The notes under the pieces are model-generated. The model was not told the origin of the DNA. It saw only the letters and a list, made by a program, of their open reading frames with translations, and searched no databases. The translations under genes and the position numbers were made by a program. Of a stretch of DNA of 64,000 bases, positions 62,922-64,000 are shown piece after piece (position 1 is the first letter of the stretch; the number at the start of each line of letters is the position of its first letter). Source of the DNA: Roseiarcus sp963816065 (GTDB lineage Bacteria > Pseudomonadota > Alphaproteobacteria > Rhizobiales > Beijerinckiaceae). Location: contig CAWFJG010000022.1 in the NCBI GenBank assembly GCA_963816065.1, forward strand, positions 248,001 through 312,000. The letters run 5' to 3'.

Positions 62922-63788
62922 TCACGTTCCGTTGTGATTGTTTTGCGTCTCGATGCGAAACGGATGCGCCGGATAGACGCCGAGGATGCGGACCTCGCGC
63001 GAGAAGAACGCCAGTTCCTCCAGCGCCCGCGCGAGCGGCGGGTCCTCGGGGTGCCCGTCGACGTCGGCGAGGAACTGGGTCGCCGCGAATTCACCCTCGA
63101 CCATGTAACTCTCGAGCTTGGTCATATTGACGCCGTTGGTGGCGAAGCCGCCGAGCGCCTTGTAGAGCGCGGCCGGCACGTTCCGCACCCGGAAGATGAA
63201 CGTCGTGACGACCGGGCCGTTCCCCTGCGCAGCCCGGCGCTCGGTCTTCGACAGGATGACGAAGCGGGTGGTGTTGTGCGTCTCGTCCTCGACGTCGCTG
63301 ATCAGCGTCTTGAGCCCATAGATCCGGCCGGCAAGCTCGGTGGCGAGCGAGGCGCGGGTCCTGTCGCCCCATTCGGCGACCTCGCGCGCAGAGCCGGCCG
63401 TATCGCTCGCGACAACCGTCTTTAGCTTGTGGCGACGAATGACGTTGCGGCACTGGCCGAGCGCATGGACATGGCTGTGCACGGTCTTCAGCTCCTCGAT
63501 CCGAGCGCCTGGCACGGCGAGCAACTGAAAATGAATCGGCAGGAACGTCTCGCCAACGATATGCAGACCGGAAGCGGGCAGAAGGGCGTGGATGTCGGCC
63601 ACTCGGCCGGCGATCGAGTTCTCGATCGGGATCATCGCGAGGTCGGCTGTTCCGTCCTCGAGGGCGGCGAAGGCGTCCTCGAAGGTGGCGCAGGCCATCG
63701 GCGCGAAATCCGGATAGTTCTCGACGCAGGCGATGTGCGAGTTGGCTCCTGGCTCGCCTTGGTAGGCGATCGAATACGTCTTGCTCAT
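62922..63788 (-). CDS. pheA: Prephenate dehydratase
   Basis: Converts prephenate to phenylpyruvate for phenylalanine synthesis. The 288 aa monofunctional enzyme has SIAYQGEPGANSHIACVENY, MIPIENSIAGRVADIHALLP and the catalytic Thr motif VEDETHNTTRFVILSK. The regulatory ACT domain follows, FRVRNVPAALYKALGGFATN and GVNMTKLESYMVEGEFAATQ, so feedback inhibition by phenylalanine is likely. Its ATG overlaps the kdsB stop (ATGA). This kdsB-pheA pairing is common in Hyphomicrobiales. Confidence 0.96.
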   Translation of the reverse strand: MSKTYSIAYQGEPGANSHIACVENYPDFAPMACATFEDAFAALEDGTADLAMIPIENSIAGRVADIHALLPASGLHIVGETFLPIHFQLLAVPGARIEELKTVHSHVHALGQCRNVIRRHKLKTVVASDTAGSAREVAEWGDRTRASLATELAGRIYGLKTLISDVEDETHNTTRFVILSKTERRAAQGNGPVVTTFIFRVRNVPAALYKALGGFATNGVNMTKLESYMVEGEFAATQFLADVDGHPEDPPLARALEELAFFSREVRILGVYPAHPFRIETQNNHNGT

Positions 63789-64000
63789 GCCTCTGCCTTT
63801 GTGGCGAGCGCTGAGCGCGCCCGCTCGAGATCCTCGGGGGTGTCGACGCCGAGCGGCGCCGTGTCCACGATTGAAACGTCGATGCGCATGCCCGCCTCGA
63901 GCGCCCTGAGCTGTTCGAGCCGCTCGCGCCGCTCCAGCGGCGAAGCCGGCAAGGCGACGAAGCGGGCGAGCGCAGAGCGTCGGTAGGCGTAGAGGCCGAT
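63785..64000 (-). CDS. kdsB: 3-deoxy-manno-octulosonate cytidylyltransferase KdsB, C-terminal part (runs off the window)
   Basis: KdsB makes CMP-Kdo for lipopolysaccharide. The visible 71 residues are the C-terminus: IGLYAYRRSALARFVALPAS, PLERRERLEQLRALEAGMRI and DVSIVDTAPLGVDTPEDLER. The IGLYAYR and GVDTPEDLE strings are diagnostic. The gene starts beyond position 64000. Its stop overlaps the pheA start. Confidence 0.93.
   Translation of the reverse strand: MGLYAYRRSALARFVALPASPLERRERLEQLRALEAGMRIDVSIVDTAPLGVDTPEDLERARSALATKAEA

Noticed and set aside
1..64000. CRISPR arrays, tRNA and rRNA genes
   Set aside because: No regularly spaced direct repeats and no T-loop/acceptor pattern were found on either strand by eye.

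Overview
The window is a GC-rich (about 65% by eye) alphaproteobacterial chromosome segment. Clues are an rnhB-ccrM pair (the GANTC methyltransferase of Hyphomicrobiales/Rhizobiales), an FtrABCD iron system, a PaaR-type TetR regulator with its operators, and prmB, zwf and kdsB-pheA of alphaproteobacterial type. A member of Hyphomicrobiales is the best guess; I cannot name the genus.

Layout. 1-4.6 kb: 5' end of ruvC, a decayed response-regulator relic, a creatininase-family protein, rnhB, ccrM, prmB. 4.6-10.5 kb: accessory zone with a psiF-like gene, an AT-rich orphan gene flanked by a duplicated 5' piece of a B3/4-domain gene, small membrane and PilZ proteins, and a diverged duplicated segment. 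10.6-14.6 kb: a palindromic repeat, a secreted S53 (sedolisin) protease coupled to a CxxCH protein, a cupin and a small membrane protein. 14.7-19.7 kb: the complete bkdA1-bkdA2-bkdB-lpdV operon (branched-chain 2-oxoacid dehydrogenase). 19.8-24.1 kb: a glycan island (flippase, glycosyltransferase, FkbM methyltransferase), partly AT-rich. 24.4-27.2 kb: ECF sigma/anti-sigma pair with a cytochrome c and a Tat-exported phosphoesterase. 27.3-34.3 kb: an alpha/beta hydrolase and the tail relic of a second copy, then a secretion island on the minus strand: a large DUF4157 (HExxH) protein with a nuclease-like motif, an IS4-family insertion, vgrG and a small vgrG-linked gene. 34.6-44 kb: peroxiredoxin, beta-propeller protein, polA, zapE, a TetR regulator, a GNAT, zwf. 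44.2-55.2 kb: the phenylacetate cluster (paaK; paaG-paaI-paaR; paaN-paaJ-paaABCDE plus one extra PaaA/PaaC-like ferritin-fold gene). 55.2-58.9 kb: a cupin and ftrABCD (ferrous iron uptake). 59.3-64 kb: glutathionyl-hydroquinone reductase, a radical SAM/B12-type enzyme, a secreted protein, pheA, and the 3' end of kdsB.

How the genes work together. The paa genes form one regulon: two operators of the same design (TTGACCG-N6-CGGTCAA, 22 bp overall) sit on the paaK promoter and on the divergent paaG/paaN promoter, with a TetR repressor gene inside the cluster. The bkd operon feeds acyl-CoAs from branched amino acids. The DUF4157 protein, vgrG and the linked gene form a candidate toxin-delivery unit. 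No T6SS sheath, baseplate or ATPase genes are in the window.

Reliability. About 25-30 single-base reading-frame breaks affect otherwise intact, conserved genes, including polA, zwf, prmB, ccrM and most of paa. I read most of these as sequence errors rather than gene decay. For such genes I give the span of the whole conceptual gene and state where the frame breaks. No tRNA, rRNA or CRISPR array was found.
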